From NCBI GenBank assembly GCA_031282905.1, contig JAITCV010000202.1, positions 1 through 15,322 of the forward strand: 15,322 nt of DNA, given 5' to 3'. Position numbers and translations under genes: made by a program. Every line of letters begins with the position of its first letter. Position 1 is the stretch's first letter. The notes below the pieces were generated by a model. That model was not told the DNA's origin and made no database searches. It saw nothing but the letters and a program-made list of their open reading frames with translations. This document shows positions 1 through 7,299 of the stretch, piece by piece. Source of the stretch: Azoarcus sp. Lineage in GTDB: Bacteria > Pseudomonadota > Gammaproteobacteria > Burkholderiales > Rhodocyclaceae.

Positions 1-279
1 GCGAGCAATTCCGCCAGGGTGTCGAGGAAGAGGCTTTTGCCGAAGCGGCGGGGGCGGGAGAGGAAGTAGGCGGTGCCTTCTTCGATCATTTTCAGGGCGA
101 AGGCGGTTTTGTCGACGTAGTAGTCAGTCACGTTGAATCAAGGCAAATTTTTGCGCAATTACCCGCCGAAAATCCTCTGTCAAATCCTCTTTTTTCAGCA
201 TGACTGACTAGTAGTAGTAATCCGCCTCGCGGATTTTGGCGAAGGTCTGGATGCCGATGGGCAGTTTTTTGCGGGGCAT
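1..279 (-). pseudogene. AAA-ATPase-like protein, N-terminal part, disrupted by a 90-bp insertion
   Basis: Seen: from the ATG at 279 the minus strand encodes MPRKKLPIGIQTFAKIREAD followed by three Tyr, then a TAG at 208-210 created by the end of the inserted element. The frame resumes at 119 with YVDKTAFALKMIEEGTAYFL and then SRPRRFGKSLFLDTLAELLA up to the window edge. Known: an N-terminal 'LPIGIQ.F..IRE..YYYVDKT' followed by 'YFLSRPRRFGKS', the Walker A-like loop, is typical of the AAA-ATPase-like family PF09820, usually joined to a C-terminal PD-(D/E)XK nuclease-like domain and found in many paralogous copies. Deleting 121-214 (element plus one 4-bp target copy) rejoins the frame as DYYYVDKT. 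The C-terminal part lies outside the window. The family's role is poorly defined. As it stands the protein would stop after 23 residues. Confidence 0.85.
121..210. mobile_element. 90-bp non-coding MITE-like element with terminal inverted repeats
   Basis: The ends are TAGTCAGTCACGTTGAA (121-137) and, inverted, TAGTCAGTCATGCTGAA (194-210), matching at 15 of 17 positions. GTAG flanks both sides (117-120 and 211-214) and would be a 4-bp target duplication. A TA duplication is also possible because the target is a run of GTA triplets. The interior is much more AT-rich than its surroundings, has no meaningful ORF and carries AAATCCTCT twice (170-178 and 182-190). Such an element would have to be moved by a transposase encoded elsewhere. 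I cannot assign the IS family. Confidence 0.8.
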
Positions 280-284
280 GGCGA

Positions 285-316
285 GGGGCGGGGTGGGGGG
301 GGCGGGGGGCGGGGGG
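285..316 (+). repeat. Poly-G tract (potential G-quadruplex)
   Basis: Five G-runs of 4, 4, 8, 6 and 6 are separated by single C or T bases. The tract lies between the TATAAT box and the start codon of the AAA-ATPase-like gene, so its transcript would carry a C-rich leader while the template strand is G-rich. Consecutive G-runs with one-base loops meet the usual sequence criterion for an intramolecular G-quadruplex. Long G-runs are also prone to slippage. Any regulatory effect is inference. Confidence 0.6.
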
Positions 317-326
317 ACATGCCGGG

Positions 327-354
327 ATTATAGCGTGGTTCAGAAGACAGAAAA
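327..354 (-). promoter_or_regulatory. Putative promoter of the AAA-ATPase-like gene
   Basis: The minus strand has a perfect TATAAT at 332-327. A weak TTTTCT at 354-349 could be the -35 element with 16-bp spacing. Transcription would begin about 320, roughly 40 bp before the ATG at 279, giving a leader that crosses the poly-G/poly-C tract. The -10 is convincing; the -35 matches only three positions of TTGACA. Confidence 0.4.
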
Positions 355-694
355 CTGAGCGCTCGCTGTGCTCGCCTTCGCCTCCGTCGATAGCTACCCT
401 GCGCTGGTACTCCGACAACATCGGCAAAATCTTCCCTATCTGTCCGCATGGCTGATGGAACCCGCGCCAAGGTATTATTCCGCCCGGTTATTTCTGCCTT
501 TTGGAAACCAAATGATCCAGCCTTGCGATATTCCGAGTCGTGGTAACCGGTCGGCGCTGTTATACTCCAGCCGGTTGCATCAGGGTCGGTGTGGCTGCGT
601 GATTGGGGGAAACTTTTGAATTCAAAAACGAAAATCCACCAACCATGCGGCTTTCCGCTGGGCCGAAATTCCGTTCAACGCATTTATCTCTGCC
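355..694. other. Intergenic stretch without a recognisable gene
   Basis: No convincing gene is present between the promoter of the AAA-ATPase-like gene and the glycosyltransferase. The plus strand reads IATLRWYSDNIGKIF from about 391, and after a +1 shift continues as a 32-codon frame from the ATG at 448 to a TAA at 544-546 (MADGTRAKVLFRPVISAFWK then PNDPALRYSESW). This may be a decayed coding fragment, but I recognise no family. TATACT at 561-566 could be a -10 for the downstream gene, but it lacks a good -35. Confidence 0.4.
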
Positions 695-2701
695 ATGAAA
701 CATGACAATGATGCTGGCCGCATCTTGAATCGGCTCGCCAGAAGAGGAAAAATCGATTTTGCCACGCTCGATGAACGCGCCGGGCAGCTCAGGGCCGACG
801 GTCAGTCCAGCCTTGCCGCGGCGCTTTACCATGGCTGGATTCAGCGTTATCCCCAGCACCCCCAGCTTGCGGTCGCATGGTTCATGCTTGGCGATATTTT
901 ATCCGGTAATGGAAAACACGATGCCGCGCGTGATGCCTTTATCGCTGCCCGCGATATCTATTTGCGCATTCCCCAGCCCACTTATGAGCAATTCTATGCG
1001 CTTCTGGGTTTCCATTTCTATCTGGGAGAGGAATACAGACATCTCAGGGAAAATCAAAAGGCCATCGAACAATGGCGCTGGGTGATAAAGCATGCCAATA
1101 TCAAAGACCCCAAGACACGGCAATTTCTGCTCGATTCGCTGAATCACGCGGGATCGGTGTATGGCGAGAACCAGCAATATCCGGACGCGCTGCAATGCAG
1201 AACCTTGAGTCTGAACATCGAACCCAAGCAGCCGAAAGCCTTTGCCGATTTGATCAGCATGCGCCAGGGTATATGCCAGTGGCCAGTCGACGCGCCGCTG
1301 GGTGAAGCCAGTTACGGTATGGACGACTGGATGCGCGAACAAAATACCGTCTTCATGGCGCTCGATTTCTCCGACGACCCCGAGTATCAATTGACCATCG
1401 CGCGCAATGAAGCCGCGAGCAAGGTGCCCTTGTCCGCTTATCCCATTTCTTCCTTACAAGAGCCAGGGCAAGAGCGTGCCGTTGTCCGTTTGCCCGATTT
1501 GCCTCCCCATGGATTTCATGGACACGAAAAGCTTCGTATTGGCTATGCTTCCTCCGATTTCCATGGCCATCCGGTAGGCCGGTTGGTGGTGGAGCTTCTC
1601 GAGTTGCATGACCGGGAGCGTTTCGAGGTTTACGCTTTCGACTGGTCGAAAGCCCCCGACGATTCGGCGCACCGCCAGCGCATCATCACCGCATGCGGCG
1701 ATCGTTTCATCCGTATTCACGATCTGGACGATATCGATGCCGCGCAGCTCATTCGTGACCAGGAAATCGACGTGCTGTTCGATTTGCAGGGTCTGACCGC
1801 GGGCTGCCGTCCCCTCATTTTCGCCCATCGCCCGGCTCGGTGACCTGTGCTCCTGCCGGACAGCCAGGGCTGCCGTCCCCTCATTTTCGCCCATCGCCCG
1901 GCGCCCATCCAGATCGCCTATCTGGGCCTGCCCGCGACCTCGGGACAGCCGGGAATCGATTATGTGCTGTGCGATCGCTTCCTGATTCCCGAAGAATACG
2001 CGCCCCATTATTCGGAAAAACCGCTCTACATGCCGGACGTATTCCAGGCCAGCGACCGCCAGCGCACGCACGGCCCCATTCCCAGTCGCGCCGAATGCAA
2101 ATTGCCCGAAGAAGGGTTCGTATTTTGCTGTTTCAACAACAACCACAAATACACCCCGAAAATGTTCGACACCTGGGTCAGGATACTCAAACGGGTGCCC
2201 GGCAGCGTGTTGGTGCTATATGCCAAATTTCCGATCGTGGAAGAAAACCTCAAACGCGAAGTCCGGCAGCGCGGCATCGACGAAAAGCGGGTGATTTTCG
2301 TCGGCGCGGTTGGTGTGGAGGAATATCTCGCCCGTTTTGCGGTGTGCGATCTTTTCCTCGACACCTTCCCGTTCAATGCCGGCACCACCGCCAACGATGC
2401 CCTGTGGATGGGGTTGCCCCTGCTCACCTTGTGTGGCCGCAGTTTTGCCGCGCGCATGAGCGCCGCCTTGCTCACCGCCGCTGGCCTCGACGAACTGATT
2501 ACCCATGACCTGGCCGATTACGAAGATTTGGCGGTCGAATTGGCGCAGAACCCCGAACGTTACCGCCACCTGCGCGCCCGCGTGAGTGAGCTGCGGACGA
2601 ACGTGTTGTTCGACATGCCGCGTTTTGTGAATAACCTGGAAAACATCCTCACGGCACTGACGATGGAGCATGCCTATCATGAGCAGCCCGGTGACAGTTG
2701 A
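695..2701 (+). pseudogene. TPR-containing GT41 (OGT/SPINDLY-type) glycosyltransferase, split by an in-frame stop within a 66-bp duplication
   Basis: The first frame (695-1843) encodes 382 residues: a helical TPR-like N-terminus (about 35-180) and then the GT41 N-lobe, with KLRIGYASSDFHGHPVGRL at 279-297. Its HP histidine matches the conserved His of OGT. It continues to DLQGLTAGCRPLIFAHRPA and then reads TGA at 1841-1843. The same frame resumes after the stop and carries the C-lobe: PIQIAYLGLPATSG, NNNHKYTPKMFDTW, and the nucleotide-sugar-binding segment LDTFPFNAGTTANDALWMGL. Known: GT41 enzymes add GlcNAc or another hexose to Ser, Thr or Asn of proteins. Removal of one 66-bp unit gives a continuous 646-residue protein with the canonical LTAG..P.IFA.RPAPIQ..YLG junction. 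A GTG at 1847 could start a separate C-lobe, but a bare C-lobe is unlikely to be active. No strong ribosome-binding site precedes the ATG at 695. Confidence 0.85.
1801..1902 (+). repeat. 36-bp perfect direct repeats 30 bp apart (66-bp period) inside the GT41 gene
   Basis: Positions 1801-1836 and 1867-1902 are identical over 36 bp, starting GGGCTGCCGT and ending CATCGCCCGGC. The 30 bp between them hold the TGA (1841-1843). The 66-bp period is a multiple of three, so both copies encode GCRPLIFAHRPA in the same frame. Loss of one period by slippage or recombination would remove the stop and restore the gene exactly. Confidence 0.95.
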
Positions 2702-4013
2702 ATATACGCTTGCCGAATCCCTGGCCGAGTTTGCCGCAGACGCCGTCGCGGAGATACGGAATATTCGTAACGAATACGAAGTATCCAATGGGGCAGCGAT
2801 CGAGGCGGCGATGGCGACGGCGCGGAAACGGGAAATGAAACGGCGCGAGCACAAGGCCGCGCGCCATGAGGCGGCGGCGCGCCTGGTCGCGATCAGGCAG
2901 GAAGCGGACGCGCTGATCCGGCGCATCGCGCGCCTGGCCGCGCTGGATGGCGAAACGCCGACGCTGCCCACCATGCCGCATGACGCGGACACGGTGGCGT
3001 GGAGCGCCTATCTGTTGGCGCTGGAAGGCATCGAGAACACGCTGCACACACGGGCGGCGGTGCAGGCCGACGCCTCGGTGCGCGCGGCGCTGGCCACACT
3101 CGAACAGGAAACTCCTCAGGATACGCTTGCCGACATCCTGGCGTTTTATTTCGCCCAGCGCCGCGCGCGGCGGGTGGCCGAAGGCAAGCCGACGCACGAC
3201 GAAACATGGCAGGCGACGGTGACGCGCATCCTGGCGCGACTGGAACTGACCGAAGGCGCTCCCGTCCCTGAGCGGCTGGAAGCGCTCGCGCGCGCGGTCA
3301 TCCTGGCCGAAAGCCCGGAGCGCGCCGAACTGCTTGGCAACGAATTGCGCTTGCAGGTACATCTCCACCAGCAGGAGGAAGCGGCGCGTCGCCAGGATGC
3401 CAGCGACGCCGAAAGATGGCTGACCCTGTTCGAGGCGGAACTGCCCGCGGCGCTACGCAGTCGGCTGGAAGCGGTCGCGGCTGGATTGTCCCGCCTGGAA
3501 ACGGCGGAGCGCCAGGAACTGGCTGCGCGGGAAACCGCCCTCGCCGCCGAGCGGGAAACGGCGCGCAACCGCGCCGCCGCGCTGGTACTGGAAGCTTCGC
3601 TCGAAGACTTGGGCTATCAGGTGGAAGGCATCGGCGAGACTCTGTTCAGCACAGATGGCATCACCCATTTCCAACGCCCCGGCTGGGGAGATTATTACGT
3701 GCGCCTGCGCGTCAACGTGCAGAACGGGACGTTCAATTTCAATGTCGTGCGCGCCGGGAACAGAGGCGAGGCCCAGGCGGACAGCGGCGCGCAGAAACGC
3801 GAAGATCTCATGGCCGAGGAACGCTGGTGCGCCGAATTCCCCCGCCTCATGGCAACGCTCGCCGCCCGCGAGCTGGAGTTGAAGGTGACGCGCCGCATCG
3901 AGGCGGGCGAGCTGCCAGTACAGATCGTCACCGCGGAGCGCCTGCCGCGTTTTTCCGCGCCAGCGACGGGAAAACGCGGCAGGCCGCTAGCCAAACGACA
4001 TCTTCCCCAATGA
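2670..4013 (+). CDS. Coiled-coil protein of unknown function
   Basis: A 447-residue, Ala/Glu/Arg-rich soluble protein with no signal peptide or membrane segment. Residues about 45-90 and 225-310 look like long charged helices or coiled coils (for example RKREMKRREHKAARHEAAAR). A compact domain follows at about 308-425, with LEDLGYQVEGIGETLF, HFQRPGWGDYYVRLRVNV and FNFNVVRAG, and has an alternating beta-strand look. The C-terminal tail is basic, with GKRGRPLAK at 434-442 containing the GRP core of an AT-hook-like motif. The gene overlaps the end of the GT41 frame by 32 bp, so translation is probably coupled. GGAG at 2665-2668 lies 1 nt before the ATG at 2670 and 10 nt before an in-frame ATG at 2679, so the shorter start is possible. 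I recognise no family and infer no function beyond a probable scaffold-like helical protein. Confidence 0.75.
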   Translation: MPIMSSPVTVEYTLAESLAEFAADAVAEIRNIRNEYEVSNGAAIEAAMATARKREMKRREHKAARHEAAARLVAIRQEADALIRRIARLAALDGETPTLPTMPHDADTVAWSAYLLALEGIENTLHTRAAVQADASVRAALATLEQETPQDTLADILAFYFAQRRARRVAEGKPTHDETWQATVTRILARLELTEGAPVPERLEALARAVILAESPERAELLGNELRLQVHLHQQEEAARRQDASDAERWLTLFEAELPAALRSRLEAVAAGLSRLETAERQELAARETALAAERETARNRAAALVLEASLEDLGYQVEGIGETLFSTDGITHFQRPGWGDYYVRLRVNVQNGTFNFNVVRAGNRGEAQADSGAQKREDLMAEERWCAEFPRLMATLAARELELKVTRRIEAGELPVQIVTAERLPRFSAPATGKRGRPLAKRHLPQ

Positions 4014-4030
4014 AGGCAGCAAACGTCCAG

Positions 4031-4067
4031 GTCGGCGCTCCTCGGCGCTTCGCGCCTCGCAATGACG
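4031..4067. repeat. Dispersed-repeat copy with hairpin
   Basis: On the minus strand this reads CGTCATTGCGAGG followed by CGCGAAGCGCCGAGGAGCGC. Sequences of this style (CGTCATTGCGAGG...GCGAAGC) are a familiar class of dispersed intergenic repeats in many bacteria; that is recalled, not searched. It contains GGCGC-TTC-GCGCC at 4044-4056, a perfect 5-bp stem. It sits in the 86-bp gap between the convergent coiled-coil gene and rsmA and may form structured RNA, but no T-run follows the stem. Confidence 0.55.
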
Positions 4068-4099
4068 AATGAGATGAATCGCTTTCACTGACCCTCTTC

Positions 4100-4945
4100 T
4101 CATCCGGAAATACTGGAGGAAGGACTTTCCGCCCCGTGCTTCCGGGCCGCGCAATGGTTGGCGATCTCGATGAAGCGGGCGACTGCCAGCCGTTCGCCGC
4201 GTTCGCCGGGGTCGAGGCCGAGCGTCTTGAAATCGGCGTCATCCAGGTAGTCCTTCAGGGTGTTGCGCAAGGTTTTGCGGCGCTGGCCGAAAGCGGCGGT
4301 GACGATCTTGCCGAAAAGCACTTCGTCCCTGGCGGTGCACTCGGCGGGCGAACGCGGGGCCAGGCGGACGATACTCGATGTCACCTTGGGCGCGGGGCGG
4401 AAGGCTTCCGGCGGCACATCGAACAGCCAGCCCATGCGAAAGCGATATTGCAGCATGACCGACAGGCGGCCGTATTCTCCGGTGCCGGGTTGGGCCACCA
4501 TGCGCATGACGACTTCCTTTTGCAGCATGAAGGTCATGTCACGCAATTTTTCGGCAAAGCCCGCGAGGTGGAAAAGGATGGGGGTCGAGATGTTGTAGGG
4601 CAGGTTGCCGACTACGCGCAGATCGCCCGGTGTTGCGCCCAGCGTGCCGAAGTCGAATGCCAGCGCATCGCCCTCGTGAATGGTCAATTCTGATGGCGTA
4701 TGTCGTTGCCGCAGGCGGGCGATGAGGTCGCGGTCGATTTCGATGACGTGAAGGTGGCCGAGGGCGTCGATCAGCGGGGTGGTCAGCGCGCCGAGACCGG
4801 GGCCGATTTCGACCATGTTTTCACCCGGCCGCGGATGGATCGCGCCGATGATCCGGTTGATGATATTGGGGTCGGAGAGGAAGTTCTGGCCGAAACGGCG
4901 ACGGGCGATGTGATTGTCCACCGCCCGTGTTCCAGATCGGGTCAC
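4100..4945 (-). CDS. rsmA: 16S rRNA (adenine(1518)-N(6)/adenine(1519)-N(6))-dimethyltransferase RsmA/KsgA
   Basis: RsmA dimethylates two adjacent adenosines in helix 45 of 16S rRNA late in 30S subunit assembly, using S-adenosylmethionine. The 281-residue protein has the expected RRFGQNFLSD start (16-25), the SAM-binding EIGPGLGALT (46-55), the acidic ribose-binding EIDRD (69-73), the GD pair of EGDAL (91-95) and the catalytic NLPYNIS (114-120), followed by FMLQKEV. The C-terminal helical domain includes FRPAPKVTSSIVRL and AFGQRRKTLRNTL. The length is close to the family norm. It starts with GTG at 4945-4943, overlapping the pdxA TGA (4944-4942), which fixes the start and suggests translational coupling. 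It is the last gene of the lptD-surA-pdxA-rsmA run here, and apaG/apaH, which follow in enterobacteria, are absent. Confidence 0.97.
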   Translation of the reverse strand: MTRSGTRAVDNHIARRRFGQNFLSDPNIINRIIGAIHPRPGENMVEIGPGLGALTTPLIDALGHLHVIEIDRDLIARLRQRHTPSELTIHEGDALAFDFGTLGATPGDLRVVGNLPYNISTPILFHLAGFAEKLRDMTFMLQKEVVMRMVAQPGTGEYGRLSVMLQYRFRMGWLFDVPPEAFRPAPKVTSSIVRLAPRSPAECTARDEVLFGKIVTAAFGQRRKTLRNTLKDYLDDADFKTLGLDPGERGERLAVARFIEIANHCAARKHGAESPSSSISG

Positions 4946-5949
4946 GCGCGCCGACGCCGGGCTCGTGCCATGCCGATGGCTTGTTCGACCGCGGCGAACA
5001 GGCTGCCGGGGTCGGCGCGGCCCGTGCCCGCGATGTCGAACGCGGTGCCATGATCGACCGAGGTGCGGATGATCGGCAGGCCCAATGTGACGTTGACGCC
5101 GCTGCCAAAACTCGCGTGTTTGAGTACCGGCAAACCTTGGTCGTGGTACATCGCCAGCACCGCGTCGGCTTGCGCCAGGGTGTGGGGAGCAAACAGCGTG
5201 TCGGCGGGCAGCGGGCCGACGAGGTCCATCCCCTTGGCGCGCAGGCGTTCGAGCGCCGGAGCGATGATATCGACTTCTTCGCGTCCGATATGACCGCTTT
5301 CCCCGGCGTGGGGGTTGAAACCGGCAACCAGGATGCGCGGTCTGGGGACGCCGAAATACTCGGTGAGATCGTGATGGACGATTTCCAGTGTGCGGGTCAG
5401 CCGTTCCTGGGTGAGCGCCTTGGCCACGTCGATCAGCGGCAAATGGGTGGTCGCCAATGCTACACGCATGCCGCCACCGACCAGCATCATGACCACTTGT
5501 TGGGTGCCGGTCTTGGTGGCGAGGTATTCGGTGTGGCCGGAAAACGGCACGCCCGATTCACAGATCACGCCTTTGTGTACCGGCGCGGTGACCATGGCGT
5601 CGAATACGCCTTGCATACAGCCCCCTATTGCCTGATCGAGTATGCTTAAAACATAGGCGGCGTTTTGGGGCGTGGGGTCGCCCACGAGCGCGGGAGCGAT
5701 CAGCGGGCAATGCAGGACATCGAACATCCCGTGTTCGGGCGTCAACCCCGGTTGCCAGGGACGTACCACCAGCGCATGTCCGGCGCGTTCGAGGCGTTCT
5801 TCGATCAGTTCGGCGTCGCCCACCACCACCAGATGCGCGGGCCATTCGCGTTCGACCAAACGGGCGCATAGCTCCGGCCCGATTCCGGAGGGTTCACCAC
5901 TGGTGATCGCCAGCACCGGCTGGCGCGGATTGTGCTGCGTATTCATCAT
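4942..5949 (-). CDS. pdxA: 4-hydroxythreonine-4-phosphate dehydrogenase PdxA
   Basis: PdxA oxidises 4-phosphohydroxy-L-threonine with NAD(P)+. The product decarboxylates to 3-amino-1-hydroxyacetone phosphate, which PdxJ uses to make pyridoxine 5'-phosphate in the DXP-dependent B6 pathway. The 335-residue protein begins with LAITSGEPSGIGPEL (13-27). The three metal-binding histidines are in place: TTHLPL (H169), FNPHAGE (H214) and MYHDQG (H269). The conserved GHTEYLA (138-144) and the C-terminal SVDHGTAFDIAGTGRADPGS are also intact. The ATG at 5949 overlaps the surA TGA as ATGA; a second ATG directly follows at 5946. The 3' end overlaps rsmA. Nothing in the sequence suggests loss of function. 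Confidence 0.97.
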   Translation of the reverse strand: MMNTQHNPRQPVLAITSGEPSGIGPELCARLVEREWPAHLVVVGDAELIEERLERAGHALVVRPWQPGLTPEHGMFDVLHCPLIAPALVGDPTPQNAAYVLSILDQAIGGCMQGVFDAMVTAPVHKGVICESGVPFSGHTEYLATKTGTQQVVMMLVGGGMRVALATTHLPLIDVAKALTQERLTRTLEIVHHDLTEYFGVPRPRILVAGFNPHAGESGHIGREEVDIIAPALERLRAKGMDLVGPLPADTLFAPHTLAQADAVLAMYHDQGLPVLKHASFGSGVNVTLGLPIIRTSVDHGTAFDIAGTGRADPGSLFAAVEQAIGMARARRRRA

Positions 5950-7268
5950 GAATCGATCCTGTACTCGACATAGGTTTCATCGCGCAGCCGGAGAAGCCAT
6001 TCCTCGTAGGCTTCGTCGCCCTTGCGCTGGCGCAGGATGGCGCGCGCGGCATTTTTGCGCCGTTCGTCGCTCATATCCTTTACCCGACGTTCCAGCACCT
6101 CGATCAGGTGCCAGCCAAAAGGCGAGCGCACGGGCGCGCTGATCTTGCCTGGGGCCAGTGCGTTCATCGCCTGTTCGAATTCGGCCACGGTGTCGCCGGG
6201 GTTCAGCCATCCCAGGTCGCCGCCCTTGGCCGCGGAAAGATCGGCCGAACTGGCCTTGGCCAACTCGGCAAAATCGGCGCCGTTGATGATGCGTTCGCGC
6301 AGGGCGCGCAAACGTCCTTCGGCTTCGGTGTCCGAGAGGATCTCGGAAGGTTTGAGGAGAATGTGACGGGCATGAATCTGCTCGACCTGATAGGCTTCGG
6401 CCCCGTTACCGCCGCGTTGCGCCAGCAGCTTGACGATGTGTATGCCCGCGGCGCTGCGCAGCGGCGGCGAAATCTGGCCGGGTTCGAGCTTGCCCGCCGC
6501 TTCGGCATACAGCCCGGGCAGGCGGTCGCGTTCGCGCCAGCCGATTTCACCGCCGCTGATGTTGTCCGGGGCATCGGAACTGTCGGCCGCGACCCGGGCG
6601 AAATCTTCTCCCGCGGCCAGCCGCGCCAGGACTTTTTTCGCGCGCGCCTCGAGCGCCGTGATCTGCGCCGTGCTGGCGTTTTCCGGCAGGCGCAGCAGGA
6701 TGTGCGCCAGACGGTATTCCACGCCCGACAGGGCATCGGGGTTGTTGTCGAGGAAGTTGTCGACTTCGGCGTCGGTGACGACGATCTTGCTGTCTACTTC
6801 GCGTTCGCGCAGGCGGTCGAGCGTCAGTTCGGCGCGAATCCGGTCACGAAAACGGGACCACGGAATGCCATCGCGATCGAGGGTGGCGCGCAATGCTTCC
6901 GTGGACAGGCGGTTGCTGGCGGCAACGCGTTCGATGGCGTGATCGAGCACGGCGTCATCGATCTGGAGCGCGGTTTCACGCGCCAGTTGCAATTGCGCGC
7001 GCTCGACGATCAATTGCTCGAGAATCTGGCGTTCGAGTATTTCGTCGGGCGGCAATTGCACGTTCTGACCTTGCAACTGGCGGCGAATCTGGGCGACGCG
7101 CTCGTTCAACTGGAGCACGGTGATGACTTCGCTGTTGACCACGGCGGCAATGCGGTCGACTTCTTGTACCGCCGATATGGCCGACGTCGACAGCAACAGG
7201 GCCAGCAGCAGGGCGCAGGTCGATCCGGCAACGGCGCGCGTGCGGGGTCGGGGCGGGATACGGTTCAT
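5946..7268 (-). CDS. surA: Periplasmic chaperone / peptidyl-prolyl isomerase SurA
   Basis: SurA escorts unfolded outer-membrane proteins, including LptD, across the periplasm to the BAM complex. From the ATG at 7268 the protein has 440 residues, close to the 428 of E. coli. It has an N-terminal signal peptide (ALLLALLLSTSAISA, cleavage near residue 33), an N-terminal chaperone domain (about 35-180), a first parvulin domain (about 183-285, YRLAHILLRLP to GIHIVKLL) and a second one (about 293-392, EQIHARHILLKPSEI to FGWHLIEVLERR), then a C-terminal helix that completes the chaperone core. The frame is open up to 7349, but a start there would put about 27 polar residues before the signal peptide and overlap lptD. 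A GGA lies 6 nt before the ATG at 7268, and an in-frame ATG at 7274 is an alternative. It lies 31 bp after lptD. Confidence 0.95.
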   Translation of the reverse strand: MNRIPPRPRTRAVAGSTCALLLALLLSTSAISAVQEVDRIAAVVNSEVITVLQLNERVAQIRRQLQGQNVQLPPDEILERQILEQLIVERAQLQLARETALQIDDAVLDHAIERVAASNRLSTEALRATLDRDGIPWSRFRDRIRAELTLDRLREREVDSKIVVTDAEVDNFLDNNPDALSGVEYRLAHILLRLPENASTAQITALEARAKKVLARLAAGEDFARVAADSSDAPDNISGGEIGWRERDRLPGLYAEAAGKLEPGQISPPLRSAAGIHIVKLLAQRGGNGAEAYQVEQIHARHILLKPSEILSDTEAEGRLRALRERIINGADFAELAKASSADLSAAKGGDLGWLNPGDTVAEFEQAMNALAPGKISAPVRSPFGWHLIEVLERRVKDMSDERRKNAARAILRQRKGDEAYEEWLLRLRDETYVEYRIDS

Positions 7269-7299
7269 GGGCATTCCGGACAGATGATGATGGATGTAT

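Noticed and set aside
645..698. A 17-codon frame whose TGA overlaps the glycosyltransferase start.
   Set aside because: It is too short, has no ribosome-binding site and no recognisable content; a chance frame is more likely than a leader peptide.
1847..2701. The C-lobe of the glycosyltransferase as a separate gene starting at GTG 1847.
   Set aside because: The start lies inside the duplicated segment with no ribosome-binding site, and it would be half of a two-lobe enzyme; it is best read as the 3' part of the split gene.
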